From assembly GCA_002328485.1 (NCBI GenBank), contig DCUF01000058.1, positions 1 through 26,619 of the forward strand: a stretch of 26,619 nucleotides of DNA, written 5' to 3'. Each line of letters begins with the position of its first letter. Position 1 is the stretch's first letter. This document shows positions 1 to 6,601 of this stretch, in pieces. This DNA comes from Deltaproteobacteria bacterium UBA2221 (lineage in GTDB: Bacteria > Desulfobacterota > Syntrophorhabdia > Syntrophorhabdales > WCHB1-27). The notes under the pieces are model-generated. The model had not been told where the DNA came from. It ran no database searches and saw only the letters and a program-made list of their open reading frames with translations. Made by a program: the position numbers and the translations under genes.

Positions 1-2
1 GT

Positions 3-107
3 ACAGATTCTGGGGGACAGGTCAACAGTTATCGTGAAAATATGGTTACGATAATACTAAACGATATAGGGCAGATGCCGGAAAAACCCCTTGGAGATGA
101 GATGTGA
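3..107 (+). CDS. 3' end of an unknown upstream gene (partial)
   Basis: A reading frame is open from the left edge of the window to a TGA at 105-107, giving the last 34 residues of a protein (ending ...KPLGDEM). The stop overlaps the GTG start of the next gene by four bases (GTGA), the typical sign of translational coupling, and the two share a strand. It is therefore probably a further member of the same operon. The visible part is too short to assign a family. The evidence for coding is the open frame plus the overlap geometry. Confidence 0.5.
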   Translation, partial: TDSGGQVNSYRENMVTIILNDIGQMPEKPLGDEM

Positions 108-754
108 AAGCAAGCGGAGGAAGATTGATTGTATTTGAAGGCGTTGATGCGGCTGGCAAAACAACTTTGTGCAATGAGTTGTGTGAGGCCTTGCGTAAGG
201 ACCACAAGCCTGTCCGGCTTTACCATTTTCCTGGTACTCAGCAGGGAACGCTTGGAGAGCTAGTATACAGAATTCACCATCTGCATAGCTCTGAATTCGG
301 GGTGGCAACGATTGACGCCTGCTCTCTGCAACTCCTTCATATTGCTGCACACATAGATGCAATTGAATCGCAAATAAAGCCGGCAATCTCTTTTGGGGAA
401 TGGGTGATCTTGGATAGGTTCTGGTGGTCTACTTATGTTTATGGCCTCGACAATGGGGTTCAAGAGCCCCAGTTACGACTTATGATTGAGGTTGAAAAAC
501 TAGCATGGGGAACAATAAAACCCGAAGTCGTCTTCTTGGTTGACAGCGGAATTCCATTGAGGGATGACGAGACAAATTCCTTAGCTTGGCAAAGAAAGCA
601 GCAGGCTTACAACCGACTAGCGGATAGCGAGAATAGTACCCAAAAGTGCGTTCGCGTGGAAACAGGCAAGGGGAACAGAGCGAAAAATAGGGCGTTGTCT
701 CGGATTCAGGAGTCAATAGCAGGTCTTACGAAAGGGAGGAAGTCGGGGGTGTAA
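104..754 (+). CDS. Thymidylate-kinase-like P-loop nucleotide kinase
   Basis: 216 residues, close to the usual length of dTMP kinases. The Walker A loop GVDAAGKTT is at residues 13-21. The region around 78-108 (LLHIAAH..., PA...GEWVILDRFWWS) matches the thymidylate kinase helix and the DR(Y/F) motif that holds the nucleotide monophosphate. A basic lid-like stretch follows near 190. The start is GTG at 104: an in-frame stop lies at 98-100 and a GGAG ribosome site is at 93-96. dTMP kinases phosphorylate dTMP to dTDP with ATP. In this operon, next to a thymidylate-synthase-fold enzyme and a thymine-hypermodification family protein, it may act on a modified deoxyuridylate or on a base in DNA instead (inference). 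It overlaps the upstream partial gene by 4 bp and leaves 5 bp before the next gene. The kinase family is clear; the substrate is not. Confidence 0.85.
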   Translation: MKASGGRLIVFEGVDAAGKTTLCNELCEALRKDHKPVRLYHFPGTQQGTLGELVYRIHHLHSSEFGVATIDACSLQLLHIAAHIDAIESQIKPAISFGEWVILDRFWWSTYVYGLDNGVQEPQLRLMIEVEKLAWGTIKPEVVFLVDSGIPLRDDETNSLAWQRKQQAYNRLADSENSTQKCVRVETGKGNRAKNRALSRIQESIAGLTKGRKSGV

Positions 755-759
755 AACAA

Positions 760-1767
760 ATGAATATCTTGACTAAAAATGAATTACGCAAAACACAGGT
801 ATATGAGGTCTACTGGCGCTTCGCCGTGGAACGGCAGAACATTTTCTTTAATCGGCTGCTTCGGAAAAAAGCCCCTTGGACGACGGATCCTGTCATGGGC
901 AAATACAAGTTTACCAACACTTACAGGGTATTGGATAGGGTAAGCCAGTTTTTAATCGCCCACATAATCAATCCCGATAGGGAACGTTGTCTCTCGAATG
1001 AAGATGGACTGTTCAGAATTTTGTTATATAAGGTTTTCAACAAGATTGAAACGTGGCAGCTTCTGGAGGACTCGATAGGAGAGCTGTCGTGGCGTGAGTA
1101 TTCGTTCCAAGAATACGACAGGGTCTTAAGCAAAGCTTTCCAAAATGGCACCTCCATCTATTCCGCAGCATACATCATGGCGTCTGGGAAAAGCACTTTC
1201 GCTCACGAACGAAAACATCAGAATCACCTGAAGCTGCTTGAGCATATGATGACGGGAGACGTCACCCGTAAAGTTGTCTCGTCACGTTCTATGGCTCAGC
1301 TTTATCAGGTGCTGAGCTCGTATCCACTTATCGGCCCCTTCCTCGCGTATCAATATGCAACGGACATAAACTACAGCGAGTTAACAGATTTTTCAGAGGA
1401 CGAGTTCGTAGTTGCCGGGCCTGGTGCTCGCGACGGAATAGGCAAGTGTTTCTTTGATAAAGGGCGGTACTCAGACGAAGATATTATTCGCGCCATGATG
1501 GAAAATCAGGATACTGAATTTGAACGGTTAGGCCTGGATTTCAAAAGCTTGTTTGGGAGGCCCCTTCAACTGATTGACTGCCAGAATCTTTTTTGCGAAG
1601 TAGGAAAGTATGCTCGCGTCTCGCATCCACAGATAAAGGATAAGAGTGGGCGCGTAAAGATTAAACAAATGTATCGCTATTCAGGAGCCCTTCCGACGCC
1701 ATCTTTTCCAAAGAAATGGGGGCTGGCCGCTTCTCTTCAGACATTTCTTAGTACTCAAATGGAATGA
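760..1767 (+). CDS. HMUDK-helical / aGPT-pyrophosphorylase family protein (thymine hypermodification)
   Basis: 335 residues. I recognise an alpha-helical core from about 45 to 250 with the family hallmarks LLYKVFNKIETWQLL (near 92-106), KHQNHLKLLEHMM, SSYPLIGPFLAYQ (near 187-199), a DxNYSEL stretch and EFVVAGPGARDGIGKCF near 217-233. This is the helical domain of 5-hydroxymethyl-dU DNA kinases and of the alpha-glutamyl/putrescinyl-thymine pyrophosphorylases, which act in phage pathways that hypermodify 5-hydroxymethyluracil in DNA. Here the domain stands alone and the P-loop kinase is a separate gene immediately upstream. Start ATG at 760 follows a GGGGG-containing ribosome site. The stop overlaps the next ORF's first ATG (ATGA). 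The role is predicted: activating or replacing a group on a thymine-like base in DNA or on a nucleotide. The family call rests on remembered motifs, not a search. Confidence 0.75.
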   Translation: MNILTKNELRKTQVYEVYWRFAVERQNIFFNRLLRKKAPWTTDPVMGKYKFTNTYRVLDRVSQFLIAHIINPDRERCLSNEDGLFRILLYKVFNKIETWQLLEDSIGELSWREYSFQEYDRVLSKAFQNGTSIYSAAYIMASGKSTFAHERKHQNHLKLLEHMMTGDVTRKVVSSRSMAQLYQVLSSYPLIGPFLAYQYATDINYSELTDFSEDEFVVAGPGARDGIGKCFFDKGRYSDEDIIRAMMENQDTEFERLGLDFKSLFGRPLQLIDCQNLFCEVGKYARVSHPQIKDKSGRVKIKQMYRYSGALPTPSFPKKWGLAASLQTFLSTQME

Positions 1768-2819
1768 AACAGGGAGGCGTGCGGGGAGACATGAGATACT
1801 TCGAAGCCATAACGGCGGACCTCGTTTGGCAAGAAGCGGTTTCAGACCTTATTGGATACCCAGAACATAGGTCTGTCGGCCGGAATGGGATGACATATGA
1901 GGCTCTATCCTGTGTCTTAAAAATAAAGGATCCCCGTCAGAGATGGATATTGTCACGTCGCCCTCCCTACAATCCGGCATTTGGTCTCGTTGATTTTGTT
2001 TGGATGATAACAGGGAATAATGAAAGCCGAGTGCTTAACTACTGGAATCCCGCGTTGCCCCATTATGCTGGTTCTGAAAATGTTTATCATGGTGCTTATG
2101 GTTTTCGATTAAGGAATGAGTTCGGTCTAGACCAAATCAAACGTTCGTATCAAATACTCTCAAACGCCCCACAAACACGTCAAGTGATTCTTCAAATATG
2201 GAAGCCGGAAAAAGATTTACCCGCATCCGATGGCCAACCCGTCTCAATGGATATTCCATGTAATGTGATGTCACTTCTGAAATTGCGCGACGGCCGTCTG
2301 CATTGGTCCCAAATCATGCGCAGCAACGACATCATGAGAGGCCTCCCTTACAACATCATTCAGTTTACCATGCTTCAGGAGGCCATGGCTGGCTGGCTCG
2401 GGGCTGAGCCTGGGGATTACATCCATCTTTCAGATAGCCTGCACGTATACGAAAAAGACCTATCGGAGTTCAGTTGTGTTCCCACTCAGCCAAAAAGTTC
2501 GGCCAGAGAGCCTTTTTCCTTGTCGTACGAGGAGTCGAATGTTTTATTCCGCCGCATCTATGACGACCTTGCCCAGGTATCTAGCGGTAAAAAAGCAGAA
2601 GACGAACTCTGGGAAGTATTCGGTAGAGATAGCAGGAGAAACATGGGGCGAGGTGAACTTATAAGGGACATGATGGTCGTAATCGGCAGTGATGCGGCAC
2701 GTCGACAGAACTACACCAATCTAGCGTATCACCTCGTTGATTCATGTGTGGATCTCAACCTAAAGATGGCTTCATACGCATGGCTCGAATATTGGGAGGG
2801 CAAAAATGAGCGCCATTAG
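1764..2819 (+). CDS. Thymidylate-synthase-fold enzyme, probable uracil-nucleotide (hydroxy)methylase
   Basis: 351 residues (342 if it starts at ATG 1791). Thymidylate synthase landmarks are all present: the nucleophile Cys in DIPCN (C166), RSND (R186-D189) for phosphate and base contacts, GLPYN with N197, and the DSLHVYE segment (H226, Y228). The Asn at 197 is the residue that in this family favours uracil over cytosine, because dCMP hydroxymethylases have Asp there. Two changes stand out. The Glu of the usual ELLWFL motif is Asp77 (DFVWMI), and the His after the nucleophile is Asn167. This suggests a diverged activity such as dUMP hydroxymethylation rather than a plain ThyA (inference). The start is ambiguous: ATG 1764 overlaps the previous stop but has no clear ribosome site, while ATG 1791 lies after AGGGAGG (1771-1777) and GGGGAG. 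It overlaps the TIR gene by 14 bp. Confidence 0.85.
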   Translation: MKQGGVRGDMRYFEAITADLVWQEAVSDLIGYPEHRSVGRNGMTYEALSCVLKIKDPRQRWILSRRPPYNPAFGLVDFVWMITGNNESRVLNYWNPALPHYAGSENVYHGAYGFRLRNEFGLDQIKRSYQILSNAPQTRQVILQIWKPEKDLPASDGQPVSMDIPCNVMSLLKLRDGRLHWSQIMRSNDIMRGLPYNIIQFTMLQEAMAGWLGAEPGDYIHLSDSLHVYEKDLSEFSCVPTQPKSSAREPFSLSYEESNVLFRRIYDDLAQVSSGKKAEDELWEVFGRDSRRNMGRGELIRDMMVVIGSDAARRQNYTNLAYHLVDSCVDLNLKMASYAWLEYWEGKNERH

Positions 2820-3300
2820 GACGAAGAACGTTTTTATTAGTCATCACCACAAAGATGATGTCAATGTTGACAAGCTGGCAAGCTTGCTTAGCAAAAAAGG
2901 ATTTAGCATAAGAAATAGTTCCATCCGAGCAAAACCGGCGAATCAACAACGTTTAGAAAAGGGACTTGTCAAAGATACAACAATTAAACGCCTACTTAAG
3001 ATGAAAATATCTTGGGCAAGCTCAGTTATAGTTCTTGTTGGCAAGGAGACCCATTCACGACCTTGGGTAAACTGGGAAATCGAGCAGGCACATCGGCTAG
3101 GGAAGAATATCGTAGGCGTTTACGAGCGTGGACTCAAGGATAATGTCGATCTTCCCCTCGCGTTGGAGAAATACCGGACCTCGCAAGTCGTTGGTTGGGA
3201 CTCAGATAGCATAATAACCGCGATTGAAGGAAAGTCCATATTTCAGAATCCTGACGGCACACCGAGTCCCAGGAAGGACGGTCCTCATACAACGTGCTAG
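2806..3300 (+). CDS. TIR-domain protein, ThsB-like (DUF1863/MTH538 TIR type)
   Basis: 164 residues, essentially one TIR domain. It begins with KNVFISHHHKDD (7-18), followed by the family stretch RNSSIRAKPANQ (36-47) and a core VIVLVGKETHSRPWVNWEIE (74-93) in which E91 is the predicted catalytic glutamate. It ends with the VGW..DSIITAIEG segment. Proteins of this type include ThsB of the Thoeris defence system, whose TIR domain makes a cyclic ADP-ribose-like signal from NAD+, and other NAD+-cleaving TIR proteins. Its ATG lies inside the end of the thymidylate-synthase-like gene, with a GGGAGG ribosome site at 2794-2799. It overlaps the next gene by 7 bp. The TIR assignment is firm. Whether it is a signal producer or the killing effector cannot be told from sequence. 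Confidence 0.85.
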   Translation: MSAIRTKNVFISHHHKDDVNVDKLASLLSKKGFSIRNSSIRAKPANQQRLEKGLVKDTTIKRLLKMKISWASSVIVLVGKETHSRPWVNWEIEQAHRLGKNIVGVYERGLKDNVDLPLALEKYRTSQVVGWDSDSIITAIEGKSIFQNPDGTPSPRKDGPHTTC

Positions 3301-3953
3301 CAGAATCTTCAAGGAATCTTTATATCTATGTTGTCGATCGGGATTTCGGCTTTGCTCCAAACCCATTTCATGGATACTGCACACTGGCAACATGCAAACC
3401 GGGGATCAGAAAGGCAGCGCGAATCGGGGACTGGGTGATGGGCGTTGGAGGTGGGCGTTTGCGAGCGACGGGGAAGTGTATATACCTGATGAGTGTGTCG
3501 GAAATACTCATTTTTGACAGATACTGGACAGACGTTAGATTTGGACTTAAAAAGCCCGTCCGCAATGGAAGTCCTGTGATGATGCTTGGAGACAACATCT
3601 ACCATAGGAATGAAACAACAGGTGACTGGATTCAAGAGGACTCACATCATAGTAATCCAAATGGTTCGACGAACATCACAAACCTTGACAGAGACACAAC
3701 GTCCGAGAATGTGCTTGTTTCCAGCCACTTCTTCTATTTCGGCAGTGCAGCTCCTTCTGTAGACCTTGCCTCCATAAACTATACGAATGGAATAGGCTAT
3801 TCCAAGAAGTCATTCGACGATTCCGAAGTAACTGCTTTCGTAAGAGACATTGAAAAGAAGACCTGGAGAGATAGGAACGTTGTTATTGCTGACCCTTTCG
3901 ATTTCGGGCAAGCGGCAAAACGAGTTGATCAGGGTACCAAAAGAATTAGTTGA
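3294..3953 (+). CDS. Nmad2 (nucleotide-modification-associated domain 2) protein, possibly frameshifted at its C-terminus
   Basis: 219 residues as read. The start LYIYVVDRDFGFAPNPFHG, then CTLATCKPGIRKAA and GDWVMGVGG, then the central NITNLDRDT...VLVSSHFFYFGS are hallmarks of Nmad2. Aravind and colleagues predicted this family from gene neighbourhoods to act on or read modified nucleotides. No biochemical role is assigned with certainty. GTG at 3294 is the only suitable start and overlaps the stop of the TIR gene (GTGCTAG); a weak AGGAAGG lies 17 bp upstream. The frame closes at 3951-3953. The +1 frame stays open to TAA at 4066-4068, which would touch the next start (TAATG). An indel at the AAAA run 3917-3920 could therefore have cut the native protein, which would be about 257 residues. 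Confidence 0.75.
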   Translation: MLAESSRNLYIYVVDRDFGFAPNPFHGYCTLATCKPGIRKAARIGDWVMGVGGGRLRATGKCIYLMSVSEILIFDRYWTDVRFGLKKPVRNGSPVMMLGDNIYHRNETTGDWIQEDSHHSNPNGSTNITNLDRDTTSENVLVSSHFFYFGSAAPSVDLASINYTNGIGYSKKSFDDSEVTAFVRDIEKKTWRDRNVVIADPFDFGQAAKRVDQGTKRIS

Positions 3954-4068
3954 GTATGAGATCATGCGTCGCCGCCTGCTATCGAAGTTGCCACCGGTTA
4001 CGAGTGCGTCACAACACGGAAAACAATGGAATACAACCGCAAATCTAAAACCCATGGAGGCAGGCTAA
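3907..4068 (+). other. Likely out-of-frame continuation of the Nmad2 gene
   Basis: From about 3918 the +1 frame reads NELIRVPKELVEYEIMRRR and continues without a stop to TAA at 4066-4068. That stop overlaps the best start of the next gene as TAATG. This coupled geometry, and the charged, protein-like reading, suggest that this is the original C-terminus of the Nmad2 protein. It would be displaced by one extra base in AAAA (3917-3920), or reached by ribosomal slippage. Alternatively it is chance open sequence. Confidence 0.4.
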
Positions 4069-6089
4069 TGTCTTCACCATACAAACCCCCCTTGGCGATT
4101 CACATTATCTGGCACCCGTCAGATAACGATACCGTAGGTCCACTTCTTGAAGCTGCTTCAAAGTATCTCTCTAGAGATATTAGCCGACCGTTTTCTCGGA
4201 ACTTGAATATTCCTATTTTTCTTTATAGCTCTAGCAGCCCGGTTATTGTGCCCGGAGGATACCCGAAAGAGCTCGCAGCAAGAAATGTCATGTTTGTTTT
4301 CACAAGTATGAATACAAGGGGCCATGATTCATGGAATAACTACATTCGATGTCTGCCGAGCACAGGTTCGCTACGTATTGTCCCTTTGGCGTTGAGCCGC
4401 GAAGGTCTTGGGCATGGAGAAGAAGGAAGCCTGAAGAGTCTAAATTTCATCCGGGCATATGAATGGCCCAAGTTAGCTATATCTCAACATGCAATCCTTT
4501 TTATGGCACATGAGCTTTACCGGCATGGATTCGTGGAAATTAAGGAGAGCGACAAGGGCAAATCATCTTCCATCAGAATTTTTCTTAGCCATGCAAAAGG
4601 CGGGGATACTGGCCGCCTTCATGCGGAATCTATCAAGCACTTTATTGATAACACAAACATGTCCCCTTTCTTTGACACAACTGAGATATCCCCCGGATTC
4701 AAATTCGATAGCGAGATAATCAAACACATCGAAGAATCAACGGTGGTGGCAATCGGTAGCGATTTGTACTCCTCTCGTTACTGGTGCCAGCGGGAAATTT
4801 TGTGTGCCAAAGAAAAAGAAAGGCCAATGATTGCTGTTGACTGCTTAGAGGATTATGAAGATAGGATCTTCCCAGCCGCAGCAAACATACCTTGCGTGCA
4901 TGTATCACCACAGATACCGCTTAGCGAATCTGACGTCCTGCGAGTTCTCACTGCTGCAATTTTGGAGACCATTCGACATCATCACGCTCTTCAATCTTTA
5001 CAGTACTATCGGTCGATGGAATGGATTGGCAGAGAGTGTGCCTTGTTTTCAAGACCTCCGGAAATTCGCCAACTTCTCGCGTTAAAGAAAGAAGGTAGAA
5101 TAAAGCAAATCTGCTACCCAGAACCGCCAATCTACTCAGAGGAAGCCGATTGGTATCAGAAGCTTGAAATTGATGTCTTTACACCTCTTTGGAGTAGATC
5201 GGAGGATCTCTCTCTCCGTGGGTATCGAGTTGGTATATCCATTTCAGATGTTCCAAGTGACGGATTTGCTGAAAACCATCTTCCAATAAGTCAATCGACA
5301 AGATTGGCCCAAGATCTCGCCCGACATATTCTCGCCAGGTCGGGCACGCTCATCTATGGCGGTGACTTGCGCAAAGATGGGTTTACGGAATTCATTCTCA
5401 ATGAAGCCATCGCGCTGAAAAACCGCCTTAACACAGATGAAATACACGTGGAGAACCATTTGGCTTGGCCGATCTACGCAGCTAGCAAGGAAATGATGGC
5501 GTGGCGCTCTAATTACAGAACAATTATGAAAACTGTTGAATATGACATTCCGGACGATATTGTCAGTGCCGTCGATAAGGACACCTACCTTCCCCCATCA
5601 ACGCCTCAGAACAAGTACTACTGGTCGCGCTCTTTGACAGCGATGCGGATGTATTCAATTGATTCCTCACACGCCCGCGTCTGTGCAGGCGGAAAGCTCT
5701 TCGGATACAACGGGAAGATGCCGGGTGTCTTGGAAGAAATTCTCATCGCCATTGACAAGAAGAAGCCTATCTACTTGCTGGGAGCATTTGGTGGAGTTGT
5801 TTCTGAGGTCTGTAAGGTGCTTCGGGGTGAACCATATCCTGCCCCACTTACTGAGACGTGGCAGACCACCCACAATGTAGGATACGTTGATCAACAGGCT
5901 ATTGCACGCGCACAAGGCATGCACGCGGATTATGAACGTGTCAGGAACGTCCTTTTAGGTATTGATGTCTCAACGTTGTGTAAGTATGCGGGTCTGGACG
6001 AAGAAAGCTATTTGCGGCTGATGGAAAGTCCATTCGTTGATGAATGTGTCCACATTACCAAGCAAGGGTTGAAGATTCTTGCAGCTTAA
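4068..6089 (+). CDS. TIR-SLOG fusion protein with an extra N-terminal Rossmann-like domain
   Basis: 673 residues from ATG 4068. An in-frame ATG at 4026 exists, but 4068 has GGAGG at 4055-4059 and the stop/start overlap TAATG. Residues 1 to about 160 form an alpha/beta domain starting LAIHIIWHPSDND, perhaps a degenerate TIR-like fold. Residues about 167-290 are a canonical TIR: SIRIFLSHAKGGD at the start, FFDTTEISPG in the middle, and SSRYWCQREI with E243 as predicted catalytic glutamate. From about 384 to 600 there is a SLOG-type Rossmannoid domain: GYRVGISISD, LIYGGDLRKDGFTE near 430, GKMPGVLEEIL, then IYLLGAFGGVVSEV near 565-578. SLOG domains are predicted to bind or process nucleotide signals and TIR domains to cleave NAD+. 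The protein therefore combines a likely sensor and effector and is the last intact gene of the operon. Confidence 0.8.
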   Translation: MSSPYKPPLAIHIIWHPSDNDTVGPLLEAASKYLSRDISRPFSRNLNIPIFLYSSSSPVIVPGGYPKELAARNVMFVFTSMNTRGHDSWNNYIRCLPSTGSLRIVPLALSREGLGHGEEGSLKSLNFIRAYEWPKLAISQHAILFMAHELYRHGFVEIKESDKGKSSSIRIFLSHAKGGDTGRLHAESIKHFIDNTNMSPFFDTTEISPGFKFDSEIIKHIEESTVVAIGSDLYSSRYWCQREILCAKEKERPMIAVDCLEDYEDRIFPAAANIPCVHVSPQIPLSESDVLRVLTAAILETIRHHHALQSLQYYRSMEWIGRECALFSRPPEIRQLLALKKEGRIKQICYPEPPIYSEEADWYQKLEIDVFTPLWSRSEDLSLRGYRVGISISDVPSDGFAENHLPISQSTRLAQDLARHILARSGTLIYGGDLRKDGFTEFILNEAIALKNRLNTDEIHVENHLAWPIYAASKEMMAWRSNYRTIMKTVEYDIPDDIVSAVDKDTYLPPSTPQNKYYWSRSLTAMRMYSIDSSHARVCAGGKLFGYNGKMPGVLEEILIAIDKKKPIYLLGAFGGVVSEVCKVLRGEPYPAPLTETWQTTHNVGYVDQQAIARAQGMHADYERVRNVLLGIDVSTLCKYAGLDEESYLRLMESPFVDECVHITKQGLKILAA

Positions 6090-6133
6090 CTGGAGTGCGA
6101 TCGGGGTAAACCCTCGACGGAGGACAGGAGTCT

Positions 6134-6205
6134 ATGATTGTCGATCAGTGGATTCGGGAATATGCCGCGGAGACCAGGCTAAATGTGGGGTTAGTCCGTG
6201 GGTAA
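6134..6205 (+). pseudogene. Short ORF after the TIR-SLOG gene, possible truncated cassette gene
   Basis: ATG 6134 with GGAGGA at 6119-6124 reads 23 residues beginning MIVDQWIREYAAETRLN to TAA 6203-6205. The good ribosome site and the position right after the operon suggest the start of another gene that was cut off at the cassette junction. No family is recognised and chance cannot be excluded. Confidence 0.25.
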
Positions 6206-6237
6206 CAATGTTTCGAAGAACAAGAAGGTGTGTCCTG

Positions 6238-6261
6238 GGCTATTCTAAGGTCGCCATAGCC
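6238..6261. repeat. Short inverted repeat at the cassette / transfer-region junction
   Basis: GGCTAT at 6238-6243 and ATAGCC at 6256-6261 form a 6-bp inverted repeat with a 12-bp gap, directly between the last cassette sequence and the DUF932-like remnant. It might mark the recombination point, but it is short enough to be chance. Confidence 0.25.
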
Positions 6262-6264
6262 ATT

Positions 6265-6363
6265 TCACCTGCAAACTGCCCCCCACGGCCGGTCTGCAAA
6301 AACGGAAGGTGCTGCAGCGCGCACCTGCTCAAGTGTCAAAACATCTCTTCTCATGAAATTCAT
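6265..6363 (-). pseudogene. 5' remnant of a DUF932-like plasmid gene
   Basis: On the minus strand an ATG (6361-6363) follows a GGGAGGA ribosome site and reads 32 residues to TGA at 6265-6267. The start, with LTLEQVRAAAPSVFADRPW, resembles the N-terminus of DUF932-type proteins common on conjugative plasmids, which are normally around 300 residues. After about residue 28 the likeness stops, so the rest of the gene is gone. It is the next gene in the transfer operon's direction, after the coupling protein. It therefore probably marks where the plus-strand cassette was inserted or substituted. Recognition is from memory of a short stretch. Confidence 0.5.
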
Positions 6364-6411
6364 TGTGTGTCCTCCCTTTGATTGGTTTAGGGGTATCTCC
6401 CCTTGAAAAAA

Positions 6412-6444
6412 CTTTTTTTCCCTCACAAGGACCGGGGAAAAAAG
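6412..6444. repeat. A/T-rich inverted repeat, possible weak terminator
   Basis: CTTTTTTTCCC (6412-6422) faces GGGGAAAAAAG (6434-6444) with about 11 bases between. It lies 49 bp upstream of the DUF932-like start and 290 bp past the end of the coupling protein gene. The stem is mostly A-T pairs with a short G-C part. It could end transcription on either strand, but it lacks a convincing G-C core. Confidence 0.25.
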
Positions 6445-6601
6445 AAAAGGAGGGTGCGGAACCCAAACGCTGCCTCATTGCACAACGGTCATGACGGTGT
6501 CGGTGACGACTGCCCGGCCCGGGATACGGCCATGCCGTGTGCCGAGAGAAAAACCTCAAAGGGAGCGGGAAACTACTTGAAAGATTCAGGGTGGGCGAGG
6601 A

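Noticed and set aside
104..2819. Kinase and TS genes considered as ordinary dTTP biosynthesis
   Set aside because: They are interlocked with an HMUDK-type protein, Nmad2 and TIR genes, and the TS-like protein has non-standard active-site neighbours, so housekeeping use is unlikely.
6095..6205. GTGCGA at 6095, considered as a group II intron 5' end
   Set aside because: No domain V hairpin and no reverse transcriptase gene nearby.
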